Positions 24,870 to 36,456 of a stretch of DNA of 64,000 nt are shown here, one piece after another; the stretch's first letter is position 1, and each line of letters begins with the position of its first letter. The position numbers were made by a program, and so were the translations under genes. The DNA is from Rattus norvegicus (Eukaryota > Chordata > Mammalia > Rodentia > Muridae). Under the pieces are notes generated by a model that was not told the DNA's origin, did not search any database, and saw nothing but the letters and a program-made list of their open reading frames with translations. The stretch covers positions 55,309,039-55,373,038 of the forward strand of contig NC_086026.1 in assembly GCF_036323735.1 (NCBI RefSeq), in the 5' to 3' direction.

Positions 24870-25262
24870 AAAGCTGTAAAATATTCAGTACACAGAATTA
24901 TTTTGACCATTTTTAGTAACATTAATAATAACACTGCTATCCCATCATCTATAAACTTTGTATTCTATAGAATGGAAACTCTAGGTCTTAATCACTGACC
25001 ACTGATCTGTCCCTCCAAAGCATTGTCCTTCCTTCTGTTCTGACCTTAACTGCTCTAGGGACATATGTAAATGAAATCACCCTGTATTGTCCTTCTGGGA
25101 CCAAAGCTGGTGTCCCTTAACATGATGTTCGTGTGTCAGACTCATCAAGGGCACATTTCATGTGTTTGTCTAGTTATGGACCCACGCTTCGGTCCTGATG
25201 TTGATACTAGTGAGCAGTGATGTACCAGGGAAGTCCATTTCACTGTGAGCATGTTCACTAGA
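24870..25262 (-). mobile_element. Ancient L1M relic, antisense (3' part)
   Basis: In antisense it follows the old L1 3' order: 'atgtaaatgaaatcaccctg', 'tgtcccttaacatgatgttc' and 'gcacatttcatgtgtttgtc'. The same family occurs near the right end of the window. Confidence 0.7.
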
Positions 25263-25499
25263 TGGAAGGGAGAAGGGTCTCGGGTAAACCCTGATGCCCT
25301 CACCACCCAGGTTTGACAATTACCAACATTATGCTAATGCTGTTGTTTCTTTTTCCCAGCTGTTTTATATTTGCAATTTTGAATATTTCTGATTAAATTC
25401 AAGGAGTTTATCGTTTTACTCATAAATACTGTTTTCCTTTCATGTAAGGGACTTTAAGCAGCTTGGTCATAACACCTATCTTAAGGGTACTGCCTTTTG

Positions 25500-25612
25500 C
25501 TTTGTTTTTGAGACAGGCTCACTGCGTGGCCACAGCTGGCCTGGAGCACTGAATCTTCTTCCTCAGGCTCCCAAGTCCTTAGAGCGTAAGCCTGTGCTCC
25601 CCCTCCCTGTAG
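25500..25612 (-). mobile_element. B1 SINE, antisense, diverged
   Basis: Shows tttgagacaggctcactgcg, tggccacagctggcctggag and cctcaggctcccaagtcc. Confidence 0.7.
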
Positions 25613-25802
25613 TAACGTCTTAGTCTAGATATTTTGCAGCTTTAGACTAGGTTTAGTGTTTAGGTCTTACCTTAAAGACTCTTTCCATCCCTTTGCTCGC
25701 CTTCTCCTGAGCGCTCTTCAGCACAGCAATCATGGCTACGTCTTTGTCTGTTAGCTCCAAAGATCTCAATCTTTCACTCCTGTTTTCACTTTTTGTAAAC
25801 AC

Positions 25803-25950
25803 GTTTCATTTATTTTGTGTGTACGTGCCACAGCACACACGGAGGTCAGACGGACGGCCAGTCGGGGCCGGTCTCCCTCCACCATATGAATACCAGCCTT
25901 TGACTGTGGTCACCAGCCTTGACAGCAAGCACTTCTGCCTGCCAACCACC
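25803..25950 (-). mobile_element. B3/B4-like SINE fragment, antisense
   Basis: Shows tttattttgtgtgtacgtgc, cacagcacacacggaggtca and ccaccatatgaataccagcc. Confidence 0.6.
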
Positions 25951-26349
25951 TTGCCACTTCTGCTGCTTCCCGTTGTTGTCATTGTCACTGTGGGGCAGGA
26001 AAAGTGATCACTGCAGTGGTTCTGGTGTTACCTTGGGTGGTGCACTTTGTTTTGTCAGGTGATTTAATGGCAGGCCAGCCATCCTGAGCCCACTGCAGCT
26101 CCAGTGTGTGCTTCCGTTTTCATTTTATCCTTGCTCCAAAGGGCTAGTTTTCTGGACTGTTCACCAAGCTGCTCATCTGAACTTGAAGGAGGACTCCAGG
26201 ATCTTCTGGGCGAGGTGGCGTCTCTGAGCAGTTCTGGCTTCTTGGGCTCCTGGCAGCTGCTCGCTCCCTGCCCCACCTCCTACTCTTAACGTTGAGTGCA
26301 TACAGCTAGGGGCTTAGCTGTGGCTCTGAGTAGGATTGCCATGGCTAGG

Positions 26350-26440
26350 TTTTAAATTTTAAACATGTAGCTCAGGATAGCCTCAAACCTGCACCCTCCT
26401 GCCTCTCCCCACATGCTGCAGTTACACGTATGCATTTTCA
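26350..26440 (-). mobile_element. Possible B1 relic, antisense
   Basis: Shows atgtagctcaggatagcctc and caccctcctgcctctccc. Highly diverged. Confidence 0.45.
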
Positions 26441-27399
26441 TGCCTTCTTCTTTGCTAATTTTTAATGTTTTTTTTTTTTTTTCAGTTTTCTTCTCCTTTG
26501 CCCTTCTGTATTATTACTTTTCTCGTTTCTGTAATAAAATCCTGGACAAGAAGCAACTTGAAGGTTTATTTCGATTTACATTTGATCATGGCATGGAGGA
26601 GTGGTGGGCACAGACACTGACACATTGCATCCAGAGTCAGTAGGCAGACAGTGTTGAATGCCGGTGTGGGATCCCTCTGTAGTTAGGTTGGACTTTCCAT
26701 GTTATGTAACTTAATCTAGAAAGTTCCTTACAGATATGCCCAGAAATTTGTCTCCATGGTGATCCCAGAGCCTCTCAACATAACACTTTCAAGCCATAAC
26801 CTTTCATGCTGTGGTTCACTGCTATCTACAGTGTGAATATTCAGTCCGACTTCTGAAGTCTCACAGAATTTTTAACAGTGTTCCACCAGTGTCATAGAAG
26901 ACTCAAGGTGGCCTCCTAGCTGTAAATCCCTATAAAATCATAACTCACACACTTCAAATACACAGTAGCTCTGAATATACTTTCCCATTTCAAAAGAAAA
27001 GAACGGAGCCTAGAACAGAGCTATTGGGTCAAAGCAAGACCAAGCGCAGCAGTGAAAACACCAGATTTTAGCTCTGGGGCCTGCAGCTGGGGCTCATGGT
27101 GGGACCACCTGAGCTCCACAAGGCATGAGTACCCCCAGCCCTTTATCTGTTTTGCCTATCACGCGGCCTCTCTCCTAGCTGGCTCTGCTAGGTGCCTGCA
27201 GCTTTCCTCAGTGGATGTCGCATGGTCCTGGCCTTCTAGTGTCTCTCCATTACAAGTCAGGTGTCACCTTCACAGTGTCACCCAGGGCATCTTCAGGGTT
27301 TTCTTACAGGAACCCCTCCCTTGCCACACATGGCCTGGCTTCAGCAACACTCTTTAACTGTGACTTAAATCTTCTTGACCCCCACAGTCCCATGTCTTT

Positions 27400-27473
27400 C
27401 ATGACTAAAAACTCAGTACTATGTTACTAATTCTGCCATGACTAAAAACTCAGTACTGTGTTGCTAATTCTGC
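27400..27473 (+). repeat. 37-bp tandem duplication
   Basis: Two adjacent 37-base copies beginning catgactaaaaactcagtac (27400-27436 and 27437-27473) differ at two bases. Confidence 0.95.
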
Positions 27474-28604
27474 CAATGTCTGCTACCAGCTCAAAGTGGA
27501 GCATGGCCTGTGTGGACCACAGTTGCATTAATCTCTGTGTGCTAATGGCGAAACACTTCCCTGGGGATCTGTTTTCAAGGAGGAGTGGGTTCCTTCAGTG
27601 ACACACTCAGTTCAGGGTTTCCTCTTTCAAATGAATTTTCAAGTTCATACAATGAAGTCTTCAGTGTCTAAGGTCTTGCCCTTAGGACATAGCTCCTGTA
27701 GTCTCAGTGTACATTGCCCCGATCTCTTTTAAAATCCTATATCCCTGTAAGGTTAACAACTTCAACTCCTTCCCTCTCAGTGCACAGTTTCATGTCTTCC
27801 TGCTTTGCCTTTTGATCTTTCTCTCATAGATGACCTGGATGGGAGCGGTAAGAAGTAGCCGTGTCTCAGCCTGGATGCTATTCTGTGTTTACATTTCCTC
27901 GCCCAGATGAGTTAGTCCATTGCTCTGCCTCTTTCCACTTCTCAACACATGGAGAAAGTAGCCAGATTCACTGCTAGGATACCATACAAACGGCCTTTGC
28001 CCAGTTTCTAGTCGAGTTCTAACTCTCCTCTGAAGCTTGGGAGCCAGGCCCGCACTGTCTTCTGTTTGTCTTGGTAATTTGGTCATCCAAACTTGCACCA
28101 GAATGGCCCATGAAGCCTGTTTACAGCACGCTAGGGCTTGACACAGAACTGTCTTACTCGTGCCTTTTATAATCTGGAAGCCCTTGGTTCTCCACTTGCC
28201 ACATAGTTTCCATTCGTTCCTTTTCCTAGGTGTCCTTTGATTAAGGAGCTGGGCTGTCTTGTAAGATGTCTAAGTACTGGCTTTGCTGATTGTGTCTCAT
28301 GTCAGGAAACATGGCCTCCTCGCTCTCAGTTTCTTGTAACGGGCCAGTTGTAGTTACAATTTGCTTAAACGTAGGTGGAATTCCCTGGTGGAGAGGCAGA
28401 AATTCTCTACATCTCTTCTATCAGTGTGCTTCAAATATTGGATACTGACTGGGTTTCTGCTTTAGTGACATTCAGATACCCTGCAGGCTTAGCTATGCGC
28501 CTATAATCCCTTCCTGACAGGGTTTTCTCTTGACCTTGGCCAGTTCAAGCTGCTCCTCTCACATGGTCACCTAGAGACATTGTTCCATGCAAAGATACAA
28601 AGTG

Positions 28605-28748
28605 GAGGCTGCCCACGTAGCAGGTCCTTGTAGTCCGGATACTGCAGAGGTTGAGATGGGACAATTGGAGTCTGTGGCTAGACTAAGTTATGGAGCAAGC
28701 TTGATTCAGGGCAGCCTGGGCTACACAGCCGGACCATGTCTCAAAGCA
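28605..28748 (+). mobile_element. B1-like SINE, sense, diverged
   Basis: Shows ccttgtagtccggatactgc, agaggttgagatgggacaat and gcagcctgggctacacagcc, ending accatgtctcaaagc. Confidence 0.7.
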
Positions 28749-29957
28749 AAGTTCACCCCCAGATGTTGCAAACTGGTAGTTTTTAATTCTTTCATGCTTT
28801 CAGCATCTATCTATAAAGAACTTTGCTTTAAAAAACTAGAGAGCGTAGGAAGGTCAAATTCCAAACAAGTCGGTATCTGACAGTGTCCAGTGGGCCACTC
28901 GGTTTGATTTTCTTTCTTTCTGGTAAGACTGTGAGTCCATAGATTTGAATGTGGCTGGCGTGCCTTAGTCCACCGAGGTTTCCTTCTTTCTCTCCATCAC
29001 CATCTTCTCCCTTTCTCTCCTCTCTGCCACTGAGCTGCCTCCTGTCTTGTGTCATTTTTCTCTTGCTGCTCAAATTATTCCACTTAGGAACCACATCCAG
29101 TTGACTTCTCAATAACTCCTGTGCTTTTGAACAAGATTCTAGGCCTGTTTTGAACATTTTGTGTCTTGGATTTAGAATTGAACAGTCCCTACCTAAAAGA
29201 GAGTACACTAGAAGAAGGATAAATTCTACCTTGGTAAGCAGTCACATTTAACATTTTTTAATGTTAAATTAACATTATTCACTTAACATTGCCTTTCTGT
29301 TCCTCCTACACAAACGGAAGCGCACTGCATGATTGTTTTTCTACCTTGTAGGAACTCAGGATAGAAGCATCATTCAGATTAGCCCGCCTATGCTGATGCA
29401 CTGGGGTAACACGAGAGACATCTGTTTCTACTGCAGGAAGCCATGAGTAACATTTCTCATGACTTTTGGGATAGGAGGTACCTTATCACAAACTACCAGG
29501 CCTTATGCTTCAGAAAATACTTTTTAAAGAGCCCTGTAAAAATCAGTCATTCTTATATATATTCATGTAATGGTCTTCATATCTAAAGGCTAGCATTTAA
29601 AAAGAACATAAAATGCCCTTAGTTTACAAACCCTGCTTAGTGGCAAAGAGAGTTAAAAAAAAAATGTAGTCAGAACTTTGTTGGTGGGTCCTGCGTCCAC
29701 AGATTGAGAGCAGTGGTCCCTTTGTACTGGTTACATTTCCCATGTCACTATTCTCTGAACAATATACACATGTCAAGTGCTTCATCTGGCCAGCTAGCGT
29801 ATGAGTGCAAGAAGCTGGGAGGAACCCAGAAGACATAACTCCCTGTTGACACATGTTAGCAGGAGAGACAACATGCAAACTGCACAGATGTGTAATTAGT
29901 CAGAAGATGATAACGTGTGAAGACTCTGGGGCCAGGGTGGGGAGCAGCAGTCGGGAG

Positions 29958-30175
29958 GGGGAAGCAATGGAGAGTTGGCTCAGTCATTAACAACTCCTGC
30001 TGCTCTTGAAGGGGGACCAGAATTCAGTTCTTAGCATCCACATGGTTTCTTACAACCTTCTGAGACTCCAGGTACAGGGGATCTGATGCCCTCTTCTGGC
30101 TTCCGTGGTCACCAGGCACACGCGATACACAGATAAGCATGCCAATAAAACACCCACACGTAAGATAAAAATCAA
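29958..30175 (+). mobile_element. B3 SINE, sense
   Basis: Shows gagagttggctcagtcatta, ttcagttcttagcatccaca, gggatctgatgccctcttct and accaggcacacgcgatacac, ending in caataaaacaccc. Confidence 0.9.
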
Positions 30176-31327
30176 AGGGCAGTCGAGGGAGTACTCAGGG
30201 AGAAGGCCGTAAGGCTATCAAAGTTCACATGTTGCTGGGAGAGAACAGCGGTCATAAGGCAAGAGCACTGTTTCTGCGTTTGAACATGACAGAGCAGTGC
30301 AGGGAGAGCGAAGGGTAGTAGGAGGTCTCTACCCTCTGGACCCTGGAGTTAAGACAGGCTTACTTGTGTGCACACGTGCAGACATTCTCACCAAGTACTA
30401 ACTCCAGAAAGAATAGCTGGCAGTTGTTCTGCATCCTGATTACAGTGAGATTGCTACATATTTACATGCATGATAAAATGACAGAGAGCTGTATACAAAT
30501 CACACCCATGTAGATTCTGGGCCTTGCTTCTGTTCTATAATTGTGTAAGATGTAGCCATTGAGGAAGACCATGAAGGTACAGGGGACCTGTTTGTATTCC
30601 CTTCTCACTGCCTGTGACTGTTCAGAGAACAGATACAGAAAGCCTTGGGCAGAATTAGGGATAATACGTAGGAGATCTCGATAATCTGGTGGCTGTTCAC
30701 CCCAGTCAGTGATGCTAGAAAGGGTGAAGCCCAGCATGAGAAGTTGCTGGATTCTGGGAACTTTTGGGGGTAGAGTTCATAGATGGTGTTGATGTGTTGG
30801 TGAGTCTGGGAGAAGAAACATACAGCACCAACCACTGACAAGCAGGACAGACTATAAGAAGCACCCCAGTGGGCCCAGGACCCTGCTGTGTGTTGCTGCC
30901 AGGAAACAGAGCACCAAGCCTGCTTCCTCCACCCTGCAGCACCCTGACCTTCACGTCAGAGGACAATAGGAGAGCAAAGTGAGTGTTCTCATTAACCTGC
31001 TTGCGGGCAGCTTGAGTTATTTTGGCCTCACTCTGGCTCTTTTGGAAAGAAGCATTTGTTTGATAAACAGGAAGTTGTTTCCATGGGTGGAAGAAGAACA
31101 AATGATAGAACCAAGGGGCACAAGAAAGGGCTGCTGGCTATGATTAGTTTAGAAGGGCAGACATGGTTTCAGGCCACCACATAAGGCCAGCACTGACTGT
31201 GTTCACATTTCATCTCAGGAAACACAGTCTCTGCCTACTGCTTGACCTGCAGGGGTTTCCAGCAGCTCTGAAGAATGGAGACTGGCTGCACAGAGTGGAA
31301 AAGTGACTTATTTTAAGGAATGTTAGC

Positions 31328-31509
31328 AGGCTGGAGAGATGGCTCAGCGGTTAAGAGAACTGACTGCTCTTCCAGAGGTCCTGAGTTCAAATTCCAGCAA
31401 CCACATGGTGGCTCACAACCATTTGTAATGGGATCTGATGCCCTCTTCTGGTGTGTCTGAAGACAGCTACCATGTACTCATATATAATAAATGAATAAAT
31501 AAATAAACC
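31328..31509 (+). mobile_element. B2 SINE, sense, with 16-bp target duplication
   Basis: Near-consensus B2 (ggctggagagatggctcagc ... gtgtgtctgaagacagctac) with an AATAAATAAA tail. The direct repeat tttaaggaatgttagc at 31312-31327 and 31510-31525 is perfect. Confidence 0.97.
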
Positions 31510-31948
31510 TTTAAGGAATGTTAGCTCCCCTCTTCTGCTCTGCTAGTGGCCAGAGGTTAGACTCCAGTGAGACTGGTCTAGGTAAGCGTAGACTGGCCTG
31601 TGTTCCAATCTTTGAGAGGTTAGAACCTGAGTATTCCACAGCCTATCCCCACCTCTACCTCGAGCAGGCAGACTGGGACAGAGAGCGCGAATTCCGAGGC
31701 AAGCCCATTCATTATTCTGTCACCTTTGGAGGGTGTGTGAGCGTCAGAGTGCTATTGATGTTTGAAAAACTTCACGCGTGGTGGGGGAGGGCACCTGAGG
31801 ATCCATGGCAACTGACCTGTGATAACTGCTAAGTGAGGAAGAGAACCTCTGCTCCACTTTTGATAAGAACTCAAAAGGGAAGAAAATGGAGACTTACTTT
31901 GTTTTCTGTTTTAACTGGATGGAGCCACATTGCAGTTAAAGAAAACTT

Positions 31949-32055
31949 TTTTTTTTTTTTTTTTTTGGTTCTTTTTTTCGGAGCTGGGGACTGAACCCAG
32001 GGCCTTGCACTTCCTAGGTAAGCGCTCTACCACTGAGCTAAATCCCCAGCCCCAA
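31949..32055 (-). mobile_element. ID SINE, antisense, with 16-bp target duplication
   Basis: A T run, then cggagctggggactgaaccc and ctaccactgagctaaatccc, the complement of the ID head. The direct repeat cagttaaagaaaactt at 31933-31948 and 32056-32071 is perfect. Confidence 0.97.
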
Positions 32056-33385
32056 CAGTTAAAGAAAACTTAAATCTGTACCACATTTCAATAATTAGCT
32101 TAGTAGTGGTGAAAAAGATCTGCATGGCAGACTTCACATAGCAGGTGTCTCGTTGATGTCTGCCTGGGAGAAAGAAGGGCAAGAATCTAGATGATCGGAA
32201 GCTAAGGTCCTGAGGATAGTTGAGACTCTCAGGGCTGGTATTGGCAGCCAAGATACAGGAGAGCTGTCTCACCAAATGACCTGGAGGAAGTTACGTGTAG
32301 CTGGAATCCTGAAGCTCAGACTTCTCCTTGACTGTTGAGTGGATTCAGAACCCACTGTTGATTCAGATCCTCTGACTGCGTAAGTGTAGGCTACGCCTAC
32401 TCTGGATCTCTCCATCAGAGGGTAGCATCCAATCTGGACTTGCGGTTTTGCTTCCTGCCTACTGAGTATGTAGGCACGTAAAGCAACCAGTTGTCAGCAG
32501 ACCACTGAAAGGCAGGTTTCCACGGGGACCGAAACTGCAGGCTGTTAGTTCCCTGGCACGCCCACCTATCGTAGACTGAGAGCAAACTGACAGGTGGGGG
32601 TAGTCCGGTGATGAACATAAAAGCTGAGGCGAAGGTGTGAATGTGCCCGAGCTCATAAGACAGAGCTGAAGGCCAGGAGCACAGAGCACCATGGAGGAGC
32701 ATTAGAGACAAGTGCTAGTCAGGGGGAGCCTGATGTGCCCGAGGCTGTTTAAGTGACAGACACAGCTTCACCCACAGTTACAGAAGTCGTGTGTGGATGT
32801 TTGTAGTTGCAGTTCCGTGTGGTGTGAGTATCCCAGTCTACCCAGTATGCTGCCACTAACGCCTCACACCAGGACCCCAGCAGTGATGAGGGCTGCTGTA
32901 TAGAACAGCTCTGTGCAGCACAGGCGGCTGTTGGAGAGCCTGGAACGCTGACAAAATTCTTAATTAGTCCCTGAATGGTGCTGAGTGAACGTGTAATAAA
33001 TGTGTTTTTAAATATTGAAAATTCAAGATTTGTAGTATATGGTAACTCTTAAAAGCACAAGTTCATCCCCAAATCCAGGAGCTTCTCACTGGTCCTGGCC
33101 TGTGACAGTTGACTTCCATTTAACAAAGTGGAGCTGGGGCTGCTGGCACTATGAACGTTTTATCCAAGGACAACCGATATGTCATTGTGGAGATAAAGCA
33201 GAACTCAGCTCACTCCACCAGCCTGGACTCTATAACAATTTTGAGAACTTTCCAATTATTTTAGAAAAATAAGGTACTTAGATATTTATAAAAAGAAGTT
33301 TTTTTTAAATGAAAGAAAATCCCTTATTTTGGAAATCACAAAATTAATCATTCTGTCATGTTTGAGAAGCTTTGATGTGTTTTGG

Positions 33386-33572
33386 TAATTAGTGTTTACT
33401 GCCAGACGAATGTCTCTTGGGCATTTTAATTAGTGGGTGGCATGGCCCAGTGAGCTTCTGATGGTAACCCTTCAGAAGAGCTTATTCTTGTGTTTCTCAA
33501 GACGAGCGGTCTCCTCAAAGCTCTTTAATTAGGCCAAGTTTAGCAACTAAAACATATTATTAGAATAATTAG
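33386..33572. promoter_or_regulatory. Candidate regulatory patch: four TAATTAG motifs
   Basis: TAATTAG occurs at 33386-33392, 33427-33433, 33526-33532 and 33566-33572. The last two share TAATTAGGCC. A fifth copy is at 32961-32967. TAATTA is the core site of many homeodomain proteins (family knowledge). No repeat family is recognised in this stretch. The regulatory role is inference only. Confidence 0.35.
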
Positions 33573-33997
33573 GCCCCTCTTAAGGGAATGGGGGGTCAGG
33601 GAACAGGTACTGTTCGAGAGGGATCGCTTAAAATCTAGTGCCCTGCCTCTGATGGATGTCCAGTTCCTGGGCAGCTCGTGGTACACTGCTGTCTTCAGTC
33701 AGGGACTTTCTATTCAGAGATCTCCCCCACCAACCATAGATCTCACCAGAAGCCTAAATATGCTGGGTATAAGCTTCTCCATTCCATTCTGTGCTCTGGT
33801 GTGAAGCTGTCTCTTACCTCCAGCCTAGAGTTTTACTGTCCTCTCATTATTTTTTTTTTCTTATTAAGTTGCAAGTAACTGAGGTGGGTTTTTGTTTGTG
33901 TTTGTTTGTGCTTTTAAGGGAACCACTTTAAAGATCTTGTGTATAGGAAACAAAGCATTTTAACAGGTCTTTTAAGGGTTGTTTGCTTTGTCTATTT

Positions 33998-34112
33998 TTA
34001 GTGATTTCAGTCTCTTCCTAGGTGGCCCAAAGCTGGCCTCAAACAAGATGGCCCCTGCCTCAGCCTCCCAAGTTCTAGGATGATAAGTATGTTTGCCACA
34101 CCAGGCATGACT
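33998..34112 (-). mobile_element. B1-like SINE, antisense, diverged
   Basis: Shows cctaggtggcccaaagctgg, cctgcctcagcctcccaagt and ttgccacaccaggcatgac. Confidence 0.75.
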
Positions 34113-34135
34113 GATCTTAGTAATTATATGCATAT

Positions 34136-34138
<3 letters not shown>

Positions 34139-34197
<59 letters not shown>

Positions 34198-34290
34198 CTC
34201 TGTGTGTGTTCTCTCTGTGTGTGTGTTCTGTGTGTGTGTGTGTTCTGTGTGTGTGTGTTCTGTGTGTGTGTGTCTTCTGTGTGTGTATGG
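34139..34290. repeat. (TG)n microsatellite with TTCTC/TTCTG interruptions
   Basis: 27 pure TG/GT units (34139-34192), then blocks of TGTGTGTG separated by ttctc or ttctg to about 34290. Confidence 0.97.
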
Positions 34291-34735
34291 GTGTGCATCA
34301 TGTTTACACTCTAGAATCGTGTCCCTTGCCTTCAAAATGCAATTTATATATTTTTTAATCTACCATGTAAATGGATCTCCCTCTAGCTGCCTTGCTTTGC
34401 CTGTCTCCCTGGTTCTTGGCTGGCTTTCTCTGTGTCTTTGCAGTTATCTCTAGTGGTAACACTTTACCCTAGATTCTGTTTTCCTTCAAGTTTAAAGAAA
34501 GATAGCTATCACCAGTCCTGTGGGTGAGGTGTCACCAAAATAATTGAGTGATTTCAGTGAACCACTATTAATAAGCAGTCATATGTACATTCATATTGCT
34601 TAATTTTTCACTTCCTTATCTCAGGATCATAAGATAACACTCTGTTGGCAAACGAGACCCTTTTCAGCAAGATCTTTGGTTAAAGGACTTCTCATAAAAG
34701 GTTATTGCATGTTTCCAACAGAACATGCTACATGT

Positions 34736-34814
34736 CACTGTCTCTGTCTTTCTGTCTCTGTCTCTCTGTCTCTCTCTCTGTGTCTCTCTGTCTCTGTCTC
34801 TCTCTGTTGCTCTG

Positions 34815-34888
<74 letters not shown>
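34736..34888. repeat. (TCTG/TC)n then (TG)n compound microsatellite
   Basis: CTGTCTCT-type units and a pure TC run pass into about 22 TG units at 34844-34888. Confidence 0.97.
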
Positions 34889-34890
<2 letters not shown>

Positions 34891-35033
34891 GTTTTCAAGA
34901 TAGGATTTCTCTCGGTAGCCCTGGCCATCCTGGAACTCACTCTGTAGACCAGATTGGCCTTAAATTCACAAAGATCCACTTGCCTCTGCCTCTCAAGTAC
35001 TGGGATTATAGGCATGCGCCACCCCACCCGGCT
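34889..35033 (-). mobile_element. B1 SINE, antisense
   Basis: Shows ttctctcggtagccctggcc, ggaactcactctgtagacca, cctctgcctctcaagtactg and gcatgcgccaccccacccgg. Its tail end abuts the TG tract. The next bases (gagccatctctccagtccc, to 35067) look like the end of a separate B2/B3 copy. Confidence 0.94.
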
Positions 35034-35784
35034 AGGATCTACTCTGCTGAGCCATCTCTCCAGTCCCACAGCTGACACGACCTGTTTAGCTGTCATGATG
35101 TAGAGTTGAGTTAAGGGTATTAATGATCTGTCTCAGTGTAAACCTAGTGCCTGACTCTAAAGTACTGGGAATGTACTTTTAAAATTGCTATAATTGCTAT
35201 GGAACAACCAAATTGGTTTTTCAGTCTTGAGGATAGCCTGATCTCTAATATTCTAGAGTCTGTTACATGGTGAGGGCTTTTTGGAGGCGTGTGGGGGAGG
35301 GAGGAGTTGTTCACCCTCTATTTTAGCCACTTGTCTATTGATCATTTTTTTCTCAGTAGAAACTTCATATTACCTGTAAAAATTACTATTTTAGTTCTAA
35401 GAAGAGCAGATTCAGATGTAGAGATGTATGTGCCCTGGTGACTCATGTATGCTTTTTGTGTCAGATTATAGGGCTTTAAAAAGTAAGAGGAGCTACTAGG
35501 ATGGACAGAGCTCTACGTAAGGACAGTCTTCCACTGTGTGGCGTCTGCTCCAGTCTAAGATGATTGGTTGCTAAGACTCTGCTTTTTGACACAGTCTTCA
35601 AACACAGGAAATGCTTCTGATGCTTATCTTCTATGTGTGTTTGCTTATGTACATGTAATCTTTTTGGGAGGAACTGAAAAGGAAGGGTTAAGTGTTATAA
35701 TTCTGGGAAAGTAGCATTAAGCCCTGAGAACACTTTTCCAGTGTGTACTTTTTTGTTCATATGTGTTTTTGTGTGTGGGAGGGA

Positions 35785-35903
35785 GGGGGTTCATGACAGG
35801 GTTCCTCTGTGTAGCCACAGCTGTACTGGAACTCACTCTTAAGACCAGACTTCTGCCTCCAATGTGCTGGGACTGAGGATGTGTGCCACCACTGCCAGGC
35901 CAC
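35785..35903 (-). mobile_element. B1 SINE, antisense, with internal loss
   Basis: Shows ctctgtgtagccacagctgt, ctggaactcactcttaagac and gtgtgccaccactgccaggc. A stretch between the middle blocks is missing. Confidence 0.85.
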
Positions 35904-36069
35904 AATACATACTGGGAAGCACCCTCACCACAACAGGCTCAGTCTCAGGCGGTTTGGGCTCAGGTGCTAGTGAAGTTTTATGGATGTGCACAGGAGTGAG
36001 CCTTGCTCTCCCTTCAGCTCTCTTCAGGTTTTGTTGGTTCCTTTGTTTTAGATTTACATATGTAAATAA

Positions 36070-36150
36070 ACTTTCTCCTGCATATATATGTGTGCACCAC
36101 ATGCGTACCTGTACCTGTGGAGGTCAGAGGAAGGCCTCATGTCTCGAGCC
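36070..36150 (-). mobile_element. Possible B3/B4 SINE fragment upstream of exon 4
   Basis: The run tgcaccacatgcgtacctgt followed by acctgtggaggtcagaggaa resembles an antisense B3/B4 piece. The exon acceptor is 145 bases further on. Confidence 0.45.
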
Positions 36151-36294
36151 GCCATGTGTGCTGCTGGGCCTTCTCTCAAGCCTCTCTTCACCTTTGGCTC
36201 TGTTATCTGATGGATACTCATTTGCCTCCCAAGATGCCTGTGGGGCTACGCCAGCACCTTGGGTGGGTACTGACTCTGCTCTTGTTCACTACAG

Positions 36295-36456
36295 ACCACT
36301 TGGTGGCCCATGGAAGAATGGCGGAGAAGGAAGCTCGGCGGAAGTTCAAACAGATTGTCACAGCTGTATATTTTTGTCACTGTCGGAATATCGTTCATCG
36401 TGATTTAAAAGCTGAAAATTTGCTTCTGGACGCCAATCTGAATATCAAAATAGCAG
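36295..36456 (+). CDS. Sik3: Sik3 coding exon (probable exon 4): catalytic loop (HRD)
   Basis: This 162-base exon begins by completing an Asp codon (G from the previous exon plus AC). It encodes HLVAHGRMAEKEARRKFKQI, then VTAVYFCHCRNIVHRDLKAE, then NLLLDANLNIKIA, and ends on the first base of the DFG aspartate. The acceptor is ttcactacag and the donor gtgagg. It contains the catalytic loop HRDLKAEN. The proton-accepting Asp is at 36402-36404 (D130 short, D188 long), with the loop lysine and the Mg-binding Asn downstream. Both ends are phase 1 and the length is divisible by three, so exon skipping would leave an in-frame protein lacking the catalytic loop. A decayed B3/B4-like SINE fragment lies about 150 bases upstream of the acceptor. 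No internal stop or missing catalytic residue is seen. Confidence 0.97.

Larger units (their letters stand above)
14197..36294 (+). other. Sik3: Sik3 intron 3
   Basis: A 22,098-base intron separating the hinge exon from the catalytic-loop exon. It contains an old L1 3' end, B1/B2/B3/B4 SINEs, one antisense ID, two L1M relics, a 10-unit minisatellite, a TTAAC-poor 37-bp duplication, and TG and TC microsatellites. Long stretches 17300-17940, 22410-23300, 26450-27390, 27480-28580, 28760-29940, 30180-31310 and 32080-33970 have no named repeat apart from what is listed separately. No supported gene lies inside it on either strand. Confidence 0.9.

Noticed and set aside
28215..28330. Possible further L1M relic
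   Set aside because: Only a loose similarity to old L1 sequence; not strong enough to list as a feature.
29245..29290. Inverted repeat around taacattttttaatgtta
   Set aside because: Short AT-rich palindrome; common by chance in such sequence.
30462..31101. Three overlapping minus-strand open frames that together span about 640 bases
   Set aside because: I compared them by eye with receptor, reductase and other families and found no convincing match, no continuous frame and no poly-A or splice context. Treated as chance frames in intron.
34080..34453. Cys/Val and His/Thr repeat open frames
   Set aside because: Translations of TG and CA microsatellites.
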